This document shows positions 8,163 to 16,593 of a stretch of 64,000 nucleotides of DNA, in pieces (position 1 is the first letter of the stretch; each line of letters starts with the position of its first letter). The position numbers were made by a program, and so were the translations under genes. The stretch lies in the NCBI GenBank assembly GCA_947458745.1, contig CANGYQ010000001.1, forward strand, positions 62,001 through 126,000, read 5' to 3'. The notes beneath the pieces were generated by a model that was not told where the DNA came from, ran no database searches, and was given only the letters and a program-made list of their open reading frames with translations. This DNA comes from Bryobacteraceae bacterium (GTDB lineage: Bacteria > Acidobacteriota > Terriglobia > Bryobacterales > Bryobacteraceae).

Positions 8163-8846
8163 GTGGCCGATTTTTCGCCAGGGTACCCGATCACCGGAAG
8201 TCTGGAACGCGACCGTGGCTTTGCCCAGGCAGACAGTGGCTTTGCCACTGCGGACGAGCGGTTGGCCGAGGCGCTGCGCGATGGTTCTGAAGAAGCGTTT
8301 GAGGCCCTGATCCAGCAGTTCCAGCACCCCGTCCACAATCTCGTTTACCGCTTGCTGGACGACCCCGGCGAAGCGCCGGACGTGTTGCAGGAAGTCTTTC
8401 TGAAGGTGTTCCGCAAGATCAGCCTGTTCCGCCACCAGTCCAGCCTAAAAACCTGGATTTACCGGATCGCCGTCAACGAAGCGTACAACCACCGCCGCTC
8501 CTTTGGCCGTCACCGCCGCCAGCAAGTGGGGCTGGACGCACCGATCGATGAGGGGTTGAGCTACCAGGATGTGCTGGCTGACCCCAGCGAATCGCCCTTT
8601 GACGTGGTGGCCAGCCGCGAGACCCAGCAGCGGATCGAAGCCGCCCTGCTGGAGATCAACCCCGTGTTCCGGGCCGCCGTCATTTTGCGGGATCTGGAAG
8701 AGTTGAGTTACGAAGAAATCGCCGATGTGTTGCAGGTGAACCTGGGCACGGTGAAATCGAGAATCCTGCGGGGCCGCGAAGCCCTGCGCCGTGTGTTGGC
8801 GGAATCGCCGGGCCAGCCCCTAACCGGGGCGCTGCGCCGGGCCTGA
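8163..8846 (+). CDS. RNA polymerase sigma factor, ECF subfamily
   Basis: This protein is 227 residues from the GTG at 8163. The frame stays open upstream to 7869, but that stretch is the antisense of the phosphoesterase gene. After an unstructured N-terminus of about 35 residues, region 2 runs from EEAFEALIQQFQHPVHNLVYRL through the SLKTWIYRIAVNEAYN segment. Region 4 (residues 155-213) has the helix-turn-helix ELSYEEIADVLQVNLGTVKSRI. It directs RNA polymerase to a small regulon, probably including itself. The anti-sigma gene follows after 13 bases. Confidence 0.93.
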   Translation: MADFSPGYPITGSLERDRGFAQADSGFATADERLAEALRDGSEEAFEALIQQFQHPVHNLVYRLLDDPGEAPDVLQEVFLKVFRKISLFRHQSSLKTWIYRIAVNEAYNHRRSFGRHRRQQVGLDAPIDEGLSYQDVLADPSESPFDVVASRETQQRIEAALLEINPVFRAAVILRDLEELSYEEIADVLQVNLGTVKSRILRGREALRRVLAESPGQPLTGALRRA

Positions 8847-8859
8847 AGCGTTGAGAATC

Positions 8860-9606
8860 ATGAAAAAGACCGGCTACCAGTTCGAGTCGCAACCCGTGAA
8901 TGCTCCTGCAGTCTTGACCTGCCGTGACGTCCGCCGGCAGGCGTTGGAATATGTCGATGGTCTGTTGGCAGCGGAACCATCCACCCGGATCCGGCAACAT
9001 CTGGCAGGCTGCCCAGACTGTGCGGCGCGCCTGGAACATGCGGCGTCCACGCAATCCGCGCTGCGGACCTTGCCACGGCGGCTGGCCCCCATCGACCTAA
9101 CCACCTCCCTGCGCGTGATCGCTTCACGCGAACTGGCCCGTCAGCGCCGGTGGCGAGGCCTGGCGCAAGCCTGCGCCAGCGTCACCACTGACCTGAAGCT
9201 CTGGTTCAACAATCTGTGGCGGCCGATCGCGCTGCCATTCGCGGGCGGCCTGATGACCTCCTCGCTGCTGTTCAGCATGATCGTCTCGTCGTACCCCTTG
9301 CGCGGCCATTCACTCGACAACGATGACGTACCGACGGTGCTCTACACCGAGGCGACGTTTAAGAGCATGGTGCCGATCGATTTTTCAGAAAACGACCTGA
9401 TCGTCGATCTGGTGATCGGCGACGAAGGCCGCGTCCTGGACTACCGCATCGTCGGCGGCGGCAGCGCCGGCGACCCCAAGATGCGCACCGCCATGAACAA
9501 CCTCATGCTCTTCAGCGAATTCCGCCCCGCCACCGCCTTCGGCCAACCCGTCCACGGCCGCATCCGCGTCAGCTTCCGGCGCGGGCATATTGATGTGCGC
9601 GGGTAG
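8860..9606 (+). CDS. membrane anti-sigma factor with zinc-finger domain
   Basis: This 248-residue protein (ATG 8860; TTG 8851 is an alternative) starts with a zf-HC2-type anti-sigma domain: CRDVRRQALEYVDG, then HLAGCPDC, giving the His-x3-Cys-x2-Cys zinc site near residues 44-50. A single hydrophobic stretch (PIALPFAGGLMTSSLLFSMIVSSYPL, about residues 122-147) is the membrane anchor. The C-terminal 90 residues (DFSENDLIVDLVIGDEGRVLDYRIVGG) resemble a TonB C-terminal/secretin-like beta fold facing the periplasm. It should hold the upstream ECF sigma factor until a signal releases it. The inducing signal is unknown. Confidence 0.85.
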   Translation: MKKTGYQFESQPVNAPAVLTCRDVRRQALEYVDGLLAAEPSTRIRQHLAGCPDCAARLEHAASTQSALRTLPRRLAPIDLTTSLRVIASRELARQRRWRGLAQACASVTTDLKLWFNNLWRPIALPFAGGLMTSSLLFSMIVSSYPLRGHSLDNDDVPTVLYTEATFKSMVPIDFSENDLIVDLVIGDEGRVLDYRIVGGGSAGDPKMRTAMNNLMLFSEFRPATAFGQPVHGRIRVSFRRGHIDVRG

Positions 9607-9650
9607 TGGCTAAGCGCGCCATCCCGGCGGGTGGTCTTGCCAGCCCAGCG

Positions 9651-9869
9651 CTACAGCATGTCCTGAAACTGCTGGACCGACATCCCTGACACACGAATCA
9701 GCGCCCGCAAAGTACCTGGGGCAACTTCGCGGTGGAGAGGAACTGACAAAACCGCGGGGTAGCCGGGCTTGATCAAGATGACATGGCTGCCCACCTGACG
9801 GTCCCGTGTCCAACCAGCTTTAAGGAAGGCCCGCACCGCCCGCTCGCCGGAGATGACGGGCAAAGACAC
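9651..9869 (-). CDS. HicA-type mRNA interferase toxin
   Basis: This is a 72-residue double-stranded RNA-binding-fold toxin. The family core is GERAVRAFLKAGWTRDRQVGSHVILIKPG, with the catalytic histidine in GSH, followed by VPLHREVAPGTLRALIR. It lies downstream of, and overlaps by one base, its HicB antitoxin (antitoxin first). It should cleave mRNA when free. Confidence 0.88.
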   Translation of the reverse strand: MSLPVISGERAVRAFLKAGWTRDRQVGSHVILIKPGYPAVLSVPLHREVAPGTLRALIRVSGMSVQQFQDML

Positions 9870-10072
9870 TACGCCACTTCCACTTCGCGGACCTCGATGG
9901 CCAACGGCAGGTTATTGGCGCGACGGGCGGCGAGGCAGCCTTCGATAGCCTCGCGTATGTTTTCGATGGCCGCGGCTTCGGTTTCCCCTTGGGAGATACA
10001 TCCCGGCAAGGATGGGCACTCCGCCACGATCATCCCCGTCTCGTCCCGTTCCAGTGTGATCAGCAGCCGCAT
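9869..10072 (-). CDS. HicB-type antitoxin (short form)
   Basis: This 67-residue protein has the partial RNase H fold of HicB: LLITLERDETGMIVAECPSLPGC, then GETEAAAIENIREAIEGCL. It has no added DNA-binding domain, so repression would need the complex or another factor. It precedes the HicA gene in the same transcript. Confidence 0.86.
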   Translation of the reverse strand: MRLLITLERDETGMIVAECPSLPGCISQGETEAAAIENIREAIEGCLAARRANNLPLAIEVREVEVA

Positions 10073-10175
10073 GTCTTCATCTTACCCGAGGCGGCCGAAC
10101 CTGGAGAGGACTGGAAAGGTGTTGGTGAGCACTTAACTACACGCCACTAGGTGGCATTCGCTACCATGAGCTTCA

Positions 10176-10823
10176 GTGAAGTCCAAACAGCGCGTCGCCG
10201 ACCATGGGGAAGTTTTTACCCCGGCTTGGATGGTGGAAGCGATGCTCGACCTCGTGAAGGACGAGACGGAGCGCATCGACTCCCGCTTCCTGGAACCGGC
10301 CTGCGGCAGTGGCAACTTCCTGGTGCGCATCCTGCAGCGCAAGCTCGCCGCCGTGGAACTGAAGTTTGGCAAGTCCGGCTTTGAAAAGCGGCATTACGCC
10401 CTGCTGGCGCTGATGTGCACTTACGGGATTGAGCTCCTAGAAGACAACATCGCCGAGTGCCGCGCGAATATGCTGGAGGTGCTGTCTGACTACCTCAATC
10501 TGGAGGAGGCCGATGAGCTCTACCGGGCGGCATCCTATGTGCTCCAGCAGAACATCGTCCACGGGGACGCCCTCAAAATGCGCACCCACGACAATCAGCA
10601 CATTGTCTTCGCCGAATGGGGTTACCTGGGCAAGGGCAAGTTTCAGCGCCGCGATTTCCGCCTCGACGCGCTGACTCAGGCGGCGGGCTTTGTGGCGAAT
10701 AGCCCGCTGTTTGCGCATTTGGGCAAGCACGAGATTTTTACGCCCACGCGGACCTACCCGCCGATGACGGTGAGTGAGTTGGCTGCCGTCGCCTTGCCCG
10801 ACCCTGATGAGGTGCACGCTTGA
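10176..10823 (+). CDS. N6-adenine DNA methylase-like subunit carrying the SAM-binding half only
   Basis: This 215-residue protein starts at GTG 10176. GEVFTPAWMVEAMLD and motif I FLEPACGSGNFLVRIL (about residues 38-53) are the SAM-binding signature of type I/IIG-like adenine methylases. No catalytic (D/N)PP(Y/F) motif is found: the region where it would be expected reads HIVFAEWGYLG. It therefore looks like a half-methylase that may work with the next gene, with which it overlaps by four bases (TTGA). It may be a DNA-modification partner or a regulator; its independent activity is doubtful. Confidence 0.78.
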   Translation: MKSKQRVADHGEVFTPAWMVEAMLDLVKDETERIDSRFLEPACGSGNFLVRILQRKLAAVELKFGKSGFEKRHYALLALMCTYGIELLEDNIAECRANMLEVLSDYLNLEEADELYRAASYVLQQNIVHGDALKMRTHDNQHIVFAEWGYLGKGKFQRRDFRLDALTQAAGFVANSPLFAHLGKHEIFTPTRTYPPMTVSELAAVALPDPDEVHA

Positions 10824-12466
10824 TCCCCCAGGCTAGCTTTGCGCTCAAGGGCCGCAACCCGGATGTTCTGACCTGCATCGCCAATCTTTCTAACGACGAG
10901 GTCTTCACGCCGCCGGAGTTCGCTAACCGCATGCTGGATAAATTGGCGGAGGCGTGGGCGGCAGGCAACGGCGGTGCGAATATCTGGGCGGACAGCACGA
11001 CGAAGTTTCTCGATCCGTTCACCAAATCCGGCGTCTTTCTCCGGGAGATCACCCGCCGCCTTACCAAGGGATTGGAGAAGGAATTCCCCGATCTACAGGA
11101 GCGTGTCGATCACATCCTCACGGAACAAGTGTTCGGTATCGGCATCACGCACCTCACTAGCTTGCTCGCTCGCCGTAGTGTCTACTGTTCCAAGTTTGCC
11201 AATGGCAAGCATTCCGTTGCCAACACGTTCACGACGGCAAGCGGGAACATCTGGTTTGAGCGCGTGGAGCATACGTGGGCGGATGAAAAATGCACGTTCT
11301 GCGGAGCAAGCCAGAAGAAACTGGATCGTGGCGAAGATCTCGAAACCCACGCCTATGCGTTCATCCATACGGACAACATCAAAGCTCGGATGGCCGAGTT
11401 GTTTGGAGACACTATGCAGTTTGACGTGATTGTCGGCAACCCGCCGTACCAGTTGGAGGATGGCGGCTACGGAAAGAGTGCGGCGCCGATCTACCAACTC
11501 TTTGTCGAACAAGCGAAGAATCTGGAACCTCGATACCTGTCACTGGTGATTCCCGCGCGTTGGTTCGCTGGGGGCAAAGGGCTGGATGAATTCAGAGAAG
11601 CGATGCTCACTGACAATCGAATACGCTCCATCGACGACTACCTCAGCGCCGCAGACGTTTTCCCAGGTGTAGGCCTCAAGGGTGGCGTGTGTTACTTCCT
11701 CTGGGACCGGGACAATCCCGGTCTCTGCCGCGTTGCCACTCATTTCAAAGACTGGCCTGTTTCGACGGCGAATCGTCCGCTCCTTGAAGTCGGCATGGAC
11801 GTGTTTATCCGCTTCAATGAAGGATTGTCGATCCTCAAGAAGGTCGTTGCCGTCGAGATTGGAGCTTCGGAGTCGTTGTCCCTCCCTCAAGGTAAGCGTT
11901 TCGACGAATTAGTTAGTTCGAGTAAGCCTTTCGGTCTTCGCACGTTCTTTGAAGGGAAAGCTAAGCAAACCCGCGGTGACGTATCCGTCTATCAGAACGG
12001 CGGCAAAGGGTACATTGCGAGGGATTCTATTTCGATGGGGACCCAACTCATCGACCATTGGAAGGTTTACGTTGGCGCGGCTGCTCCGGGAACTGGCAAC
12101 AAGGATACATATCCGCACAGGATTATCAGCACGCCGTTCATCGGAGAGCCGGGCTCCGTCTGTTCGGAGACCTATATCTGCATTGGCCCGCTTGAATCGA
12201 AGAGCCAGGCTGAGAGCGTCCTGTCCTACCTGACCTGTCGCCTCACCCGCCTATTGATTCTGCTGCATAAGCCAACCCAACATACAACGCGAAAGGTCTA
12301 TACTTTTGTGCCAATGCAGGAGTGGACCAAAGAATGGACAGACCAGGACCTCTACGCGAAGTATTCCCTCTCCCCAAGCGAGATCGCTTTCATCGAGACG
12401 ATAGTCCGCCCGATGGACCTCACCAGCAAAGAGCCTGAGGAGGGAGTTGCCGACGAGGATGAGTAA
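10820..12466 (+). CDS. Eco57I-type adenine DNA methyltransferase of a restriction-modification system
   Basis: This 548-residue protein starts at TTG 10820, inside the stop of the previous gene. An early motif-I-like segment FLDPFTKSGVFLREITRR replaces the common DPACGSG. A zinc-ribbon-like CTFCGASQ precedes the catalytic motif IV, VIVGNPPYQL (near residue 210), then AAPIYQLFVEQA and IPARWFAGGKG. The C-terminal 250 residues probably hold the target-recognition region. It should methylate adenine in a specific site. The family commonly sits with helicase/nuclease genes, as here; the next gene overlaps it by 8 bases. Confidence 0.87.
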   Translation: MIPQASFALKGRNPDVLTCIANLSNDEVFTPPEFANRMLDKLAEAWAAGNGGANIWADSTTKFLDPFTKSGVFLREITRRLTKGLEKEFPDLQERVDHILTEQVFGIGITHLTSLLARRSVYCSKFANGKHSVANTFTTASGNIWFERVEHTWADEKCTFCGASQKKLDRGEDLETHAYAFIHTDNIKARMAELFGDTMQFDVIVGNPPYQLEDGGYGKSAAPIYQLFVEQAKNLEPRYLSLVIPARWFAGGKGLDEFREAMLTDNRIRSIDDYLSAADVFPGVGLKGGVCYFLWDRDNPGLCRVATHFKDWPVSTANRPLLEVGMDVFIRFNEGLSILKKVVAVEIGASESLSLPQGKRFDELVSSSKPFGLRTFFEGKAKQTRGDVSVYQNGGKGYIARDSISMGTQLIDHWKVYVGAAAPGTGNKDTYPHRIISTPFIGEPGSVCSETYICIGPLESKSQAESVLSYLTCRLTRLLILLHKPTQHTTRKVYTFVPMQEWTKEWTDQDLYAKYSLSPSEIAFIETIVRPMDLTSKEPEEGVADEDE

Positions 12467-14996
12467 GACCGAAGAGGAAATCCTCGTACCCAAACCGGAA
12501 GCCCGACCTCGCATCTACGCCTACTCCATTGCCGATGAGGCGCACGCGGGCCTGTTGAAGGTGGGGCAAACCACGCGCAACGTCAAGCAGCGCGTGGCCG
12601 AACAGTTGAAGACTGCCGCGATCAAGAACTACGTCATCGAGTTGGACGAACCCGCCGACCGGGAAGACGGTGGCACCTTCACGGACCATGACGTGCGCGC
12701 GGCGCTGGCCCGGAAGGGCTTGGAGAACGCACAGCTCGAATGGATGCGCTGCACCGTGAACGACGTGAAGACCGTGCTCACCGAGTTGCGCACGGGGCAG
12801 CGGTTCTCCGGCACCCATCATGAAGCGTTCACGATGCGGTGGGAGCAGGCGGAGGCGGTGAACCGGACGGTGGCGTATTTCCAGTCCATCCGCCAGCAAG
12901 ACCCGCAGGCCGTTCCGCGCTTCCTGTGGAACGCAAAAATGCGCTTCGGCAAGACCTTTACGGCGTATCAGCTGGCCAAGAAGCTTGGCGCGACGCGGGT
13001 GCTGGTGGTGACGTTTAAGCCCGCCGTTGAGGATGCGTGGCAGACGGATCTGGAGAGCCATGTGGACTTTGACGGGTGGCAGTACCTGTCCCGCCACTCC
13101 GGCATTGACCCGACCGGGGTGAAATCGGAAAAGCCCGTGGTCTACTTCGGCTCCTTCCAGGATCTGCTGGGCCGCGACGCGGCGGGCAACATCAAGCCCA
13201 AGAATGAATGGCTCCATGTCGTCAACTGGGACCTGGTGATCTTCGACGAATACCACTTCGGTGCTTGGCGCGAGACCGCCAAGGAACTGTTCGAGGGCGA
13301 AGAGGCGGCGGTCTCAAAGAAAGAGGCCAAGCTGGAGTATGGCAGCGGCCTGGAGGGTGTCAACGAAGACTTGGGCGAGTTGTCGGAGAAGGAAACCGAG
13401 TTTCTGCCGATCACGACGAGGGCGTATCTCTACCTCTCCGGCACCCCATTCCGGGCACTCTCGACGGGCGAGTTTATCGAAGAGCAGATCTTCAACTGGA
13501 CCTATACCGACGAGCAGCGGGCGAAAGAAGAGTTCGTGGCGAAGAATCCGGGAGCGTGGAATCCGTACGGAGCGATGCCCCAGATGCGCCTGCTGACCTA
13601 CCAGATGCCGGACGAACTGCTGGCCATCGCCAGCGCCGGAGAGTTTGATGAGTTTGATCTGAACGCGTTCTTTGAAGGATCGGGCACGGGTGGCCAAGCG
13701 CAGTTCAAACACAAAAGTGACGTGCAGAAGTGGCTGGACATCATCCGTGGCGGGTATTCGGCGAAGGCAGTGGAGCACTTGAAGGCTGGCAAGCCACCGT
13801 TTCCCTACTGCGACGTGCGGCTGCTGCCCTACCTGCAACATTCATTCTGGTTCCTCCCGAGCGTCGCGGCTTGCCACGCCATGGCGAGTCTGCTCGCCGA
13901 AAAGCACAACACTTTCTGGCATGACTACGACGTGGTGGTGGCGGCGGGCGCGGCGGCAGGCATTGGCCTGGATGCGCTGCCACCGGTCCGGAAAGCGATT
14001 GGGAGCGGATTTGAGGCCAAGACCATCACGCTCTCCTGCGGCAAGCTGACCACCGGCATCACCGTGCCGCAGTGGTCATCCATCTTGATGCTGCGCAATC
14101 TGAAGTCGCCCGAGACGTACTTTCAGGCGGCGTTCCGCGTGCAGTCGCCCTGGTCTGTCAAGAACCCCAACGGCGACAACCCCAACGAGGAAGAGATCCT
14201 GAAGCCGGTCTGCTTTGTGTTCGACTTCGCGCCCACCCGCGCCCTGAGGCAGTTGTCTGAGTACGGAATCGGCCTGTCGCCCAATGAAGCGAACCCGGAG
14301 AATGCGGTGAAGGATCTGGTGTCGTTTTTGCCCGTGCTGGCCTACGACGGCGCGAACATGACGCAGATTGACGCGGGCGGCATACTCGACATCGCGATGG
14401 CGGGTACGTCGGCCACGCTGCTGGCCCGCAAGTGGGAGAGCGCGCTGCTGGTGAACGTCGATAACGACACCCTGCGCCGCATCCTGGACAGCCCGGAGGC
14501 GATGGCCGCCGTCGGGCGCATTGAGGGCTGGCGCGCGCTAGGTGACAACATCATCGAGACCATCATCAACAAGAGCGAGAAGGTGAAGGAGCTAAAGAAC
14601 AAGGCCAAGGAAGAGGAGTTGAGCGCCAAAGAGACCAAGGAACTCTCCGCCGAGGAAAAAGAGTACAAGTCCAAGCGCAAGCTGGTGCAGGAGAAGCTGA
14701 TCAAGTTCGCCACCCGGATTCCCGCGTTCATGTACCTGACGGACTTTCGAGAAAACACCATCCAGGATGTCATCACCAAGCTGGAACCGGAGCTATTTCT
14801 TGCCGTCACGGGCCTAACGGTGAAGGACTTCCATCTGCTGGTACGGATGAAAGTGTTCAACACGGAGCAAATGAATCAGGCCGTGTTCGCCTTCCGGCGG
14901 TATGAAGACGCTTCGCTCCGGTACACGGGCATAGAAAGCCACCCCGGACTGGCGCATTACGGGCTCTACGACACGGTGGTCGCGCGGGAGCAATAG
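12459..14996 (+). CDS. GIY-YIG/T5orf172-type nuclease domain fused to a superfamily 2 helicase (restriction subunit)
   Basis: This protein is 845 residues from ATG 12459 (TTG 12447 is an alternative). Residues 15-110 look like a T5orf172/GIY-YIG-type nuclease: IYAYSIADE for GIY, LLKVGQTTRNVKQRVAEQ for YIG plus the arginine. The helicase core follows, with Walker A-like MRFGKT (residues 161-166), the DEYH box (263-266), LSGTPFRA (near 327), and the second domain with TTGITVPQWSSILMLRN and QAAFRVQSP. A lysine/glutamate-rich coiled segment lies near residues 700-750. With the two methylase genes it makes an NTP-dependent restriction-modification-like module without a separate specificity subunit. 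REBASE type and target site are unknown. Confidence 0.85.
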   Translation: MSKTEEEILVPKPEARPRIYAYSIADEAHAGLLKVGQTTRNVKQRVAEQLKTAAIKNYVIELDEPADREDGGTFTDHDVRAALARKGLENAQLEWMRCTVNDVKTVLTELRTGQRFSGTHHEAFTMRWEQAEAVNRTVAYFQSIRQQDPQAVPRFLWNAKMRFGKTFTAYQLAKKLGATRVLVVTFKPAVEDAWQTDLESHVDFDGWQYLSRHSGIDPTGVKSEKPVVYFGSFQDLLGRDAAGNIKPKNEWLHVVNWDLVIFDEYHFGAWRETAKELFEGEEAAVSKKEAKLEYGSGLEGVNEDLGELSEKETEFLPITTRAYLYLSGTPFRALSTGEFIEEQIFNWTYTDEQRAKEEFVAKNPGAWNPYGAMPQMRLLTYQMPDELLAIASAGEFDEFDLNAFFEGSGTGGQAQFKHKSDVQKWLDIIRGGYSAKAVEHLKAGKPPFPYCDVRLLPYLQHSFWFLPSVAACHAMASLLAEKHNTFWHDYDVVVAAGAAAGIGLDALPPVRKAIGSGFEAKTITLSCGKLTTGITVPQWSSILMLRNLKSPETYFQAAFRVQSPWSVKNPNGDNPNEEEILKPVCFVFDFAPTRALRQLSEYGIGLSPNEANPENAVKDLVSFLPVLAYDGANMTQIDAGGILDIAMAGTSATLLARKWESALLVNVDNDTLRRILDSPEAMAAVGRIEGWRALGDNIIETIINKSEKVKELKNKAKEEELSAKETKELSAEEKEYKSKRKLVQEKLIKFATRIPAFMYLTDFRENTIQDVITKLEPELFLAVTGLTVKDFHLLVRMKVFNTEQMNQAVFAFRRYEDASLRYTGIESHPGLAHYGLYDTVVAREQ

Positions 14997-15008
14997 GTGT
15001 TGGGCCGT

Positions 15009-15062
15009 TCAACCCGAGATGTCGGGATCAAGGTTGGCGTCGGCCTGGAACTTGATTTTCAA
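15009..15062 (-). pseudogene. truncated DUF5615 (PIN-like) toxin, N-terminal stub
   Basis: A TTG start at 15062 overlaps the DUF433 stop by TTGA, as is usual for this toxin-antitoxin pair. The first residues include KFQADANLDPDI, the expected N-terminus of DUF5615 proteins with its acidic site residues. The frame ends after 17 codons, about 10 bases from the end of the restriction operon. The remaining ~90 residues of the toxin are absent, so it is a remnant. Confidence 0.7.
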
Positions 15063-15382
15063 GCAACTCTGGAAGTCTTCTCGTGGCCGGCGCGCTCAAA
15101 TGGTTCCAGCATCTCCAGCGGCAGCGGATGGCTGGCCTGAAATTCCTCAAAGAACCGATCCTCTTCTTGCAGATAGGCTTCGATCTCTTCGGGATGCTCC
15201 AGGATGAATGTCAGGACACCGTAGACCTTCGCCAACGATCCAATGGACGGGAAGGCCCGAAAGATGTCTTCCGCAGCCCGGCCCCGCCGAAACGCATGCG
15301 CGACGACATCTAGGCCGACTCGCGAGCCTGCCACGTAGCAGCCGCCGTTTCTGGTCTCAATGTATTCACTGGTTGGCAGCAT
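15059..15382 (-). CDS. DUF433-domain antitoxin (VapB-like), now without an intact toxin
   Basis: This 107-residue protein has the DUF433 helix-turn-helix fold. It opens with YIETRNGGCYVAGSRVGLDVVAHAFRRGRAAEDIFRAFP, the pattern of dimeric antitoxins that pair with DUF5615/PIN-like toxins. Only a stub of that toxin remains downstream (15009-15062). It may be an orphan antitoxin or in early decay. Confidence 0.82.
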   Translation of the reverse strand: MLPTSEYIETRNGGCYVAGSRVGLDVVAHAFRRGRAAEDIFRAFPSIGSLAKVYGVLTFILEHPEEIEAYLQEEDRFFEEFQASHPLPLEMLEPFERAGHEKTSRVA

Positions 15383-15420
15383 GAGCGAGTCCTATCCAAA
15401 GTGTACTCCTGACCAACGTC

Positions 15421-15458
15421 GCACCGGCGCGCCGCCGAATGGATGCACCGGCGCGCCG
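15421..15458. repeat. short direct repeat
   Basis: GCACCGGCGCGCCG occurs at 15421-15434 and again at 15445-15458 in the 130-base gap between the DUF433 gene and the cupin fusion gene. Nothing else is seen in this gap. Confidence 0.5.
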
Positions 15459-15515
15459 AATCGATCTGCTGAGTTCAACCTCGCCAGCGAATCCGACTCC
15501 CCAACGTAGGAGGCA

Positions 15516-16415
15516 TCACCCCGCAGCTGAGGGCTGGTCGCTGTTCCAGATGTCGCGGGACACGGCCCAGCCGCCGGCGGGGAGCCTTTGGTAGATCGTG
15601 ATGTACTTGCCGGCGTCCTCGATGGTCGGGCCGCCGCCGGCAATGGTCAAGGAGATGGCGTAGCCGCCGGTTTCGATGGCCCGGTCTCCCGCCATTTGCA
15701 GTTCGCTCACCGACAGGGAGAATGTGACTCGGCTCATCGCCCCGAGAAACCCCGTTGCCCAAGCTTGGATGGTGGCCTGGCCGACATTGGCGGGGGAATT
15801 CGGGGGCATCTGGACCGCGTCTTCGGTGAACACGCCGGCCCATGCCGCCGCGTCGCGAGCGTTGAGAGCCACTACATGCTTCTGCCGAATCTCTTCGATG
15901 ACTTCGACGTCACTCTTGGCCGCACTGATCAAGTCGGCGGGTTCTTCCGGGAGGGGGCCGTGAATATCGATCTGGAATCTTGCTGCCAGGGCCATCAGCT
16001 TGGCCATATCGGGTGGAGCGGGCGGTTCCGCGATCGGCGTCGCCTGTTCCAGCAAGAAGTGTTCAAACCCGCCGGGAGCGCACAGAATCAGCATTGCGGC
16101 AGGGGCGCTGCCGACAACCTTGAATCCGTGCGGGATTTCCCGGGGCCCGAAAACGTACGTGCCCGCTCCCGCCTTCATCCACTTGCCATCGCAGACAAAG
16201 GCCAATTCGCCTTCCAGGACGTAGAACGCTTCGTCTTCGCGATGGTGCGTGTGGTAGGGCGTGGCAAATCCGGGCGGCATCATCCAGTGCTCCATCAGCC
16301 CAAACGCTCCATGGGTCGTTTCCCCCGTGGACCGTATGACGGTGGGTAGCCCCAGAAAGCGGAAAGCTGAATCTTCTCTCGTGTTCAGGTAGGGCGCTTG
16401 CAAACCTTCGATCAT
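15516..16415 (-). CDS. cupin domain fused to a SnoaL-like/DUF4440 domain
   Basis: This protein is 299 residues from ATG 16415, chosen because AAGGAG lies 7 bases upstream; the frame reaches 16457. Residues 20-135 are a cupin: HWMMPPGFATPYHTHHREDEAFYVLEGELAFV gives the HxH-x3-4-E metal site, followed by GPREIPHGFKV. Residues about 165-295 are an NTF2/SnoaL-like cone domain of the SgcJ/EcaC type (RQKHVVALNARDAAAWAGVFTEDAVQMPPNSP). Both halves are small-molecule-binding or enzymatic folds; the reaction is unknown. The fusion is uncommon. The adjacent minus-strand gene is another NTF2-like protein. Confidence 0.83.
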   Translation of the reverse strand: MIEGLQAPYLNTREDSAFRFLGLPTVIRSTGETTHGAFGLMEHWMMPPGFATPYHTHHREDEAFYVLEGELAFVCDGKWMKAGAGTYVFGPREIPHGFKVVGSAPAAMLILCAPGGFEHFLLEQATPIAEPPAPPDMAKLMALAARFQIDIHGPLPEEPADLISAAKSDVEVIEEIRQKHVVALNARDAAAWAGVFTEDAVQMPPNSPANVGQATIQAWATGFLGAMSRVTFSLSVSELQMAGDRAIETGGYAISLTIAGGGPTIEDAGKYITIYQRLPAGGWAVSRDIWNSDQPSAAG

Positions 16416-16593
16416 GTCCGTTCTCCTTAAGTTTTCGCGCGGCTCTGCGCGTGACACCGGATGTGGAACGGGCCACTCGGCCGTTCCACATGAAATGCAA
16501 TGGTGGCTGATGAACTGAATGCCGTGGCACTGAACGACGCCGACCGGGTGTAGCGGATCAGTTCCGGCAACGCTCGCGAATTGGAAGTTTACC

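Noticed and set aside
15421-15458. Direct repeat as an insertion target-site duplication
   Set aside because: The copies are only 10 bases apart with nothing between them, so they do not flank a mobile element.
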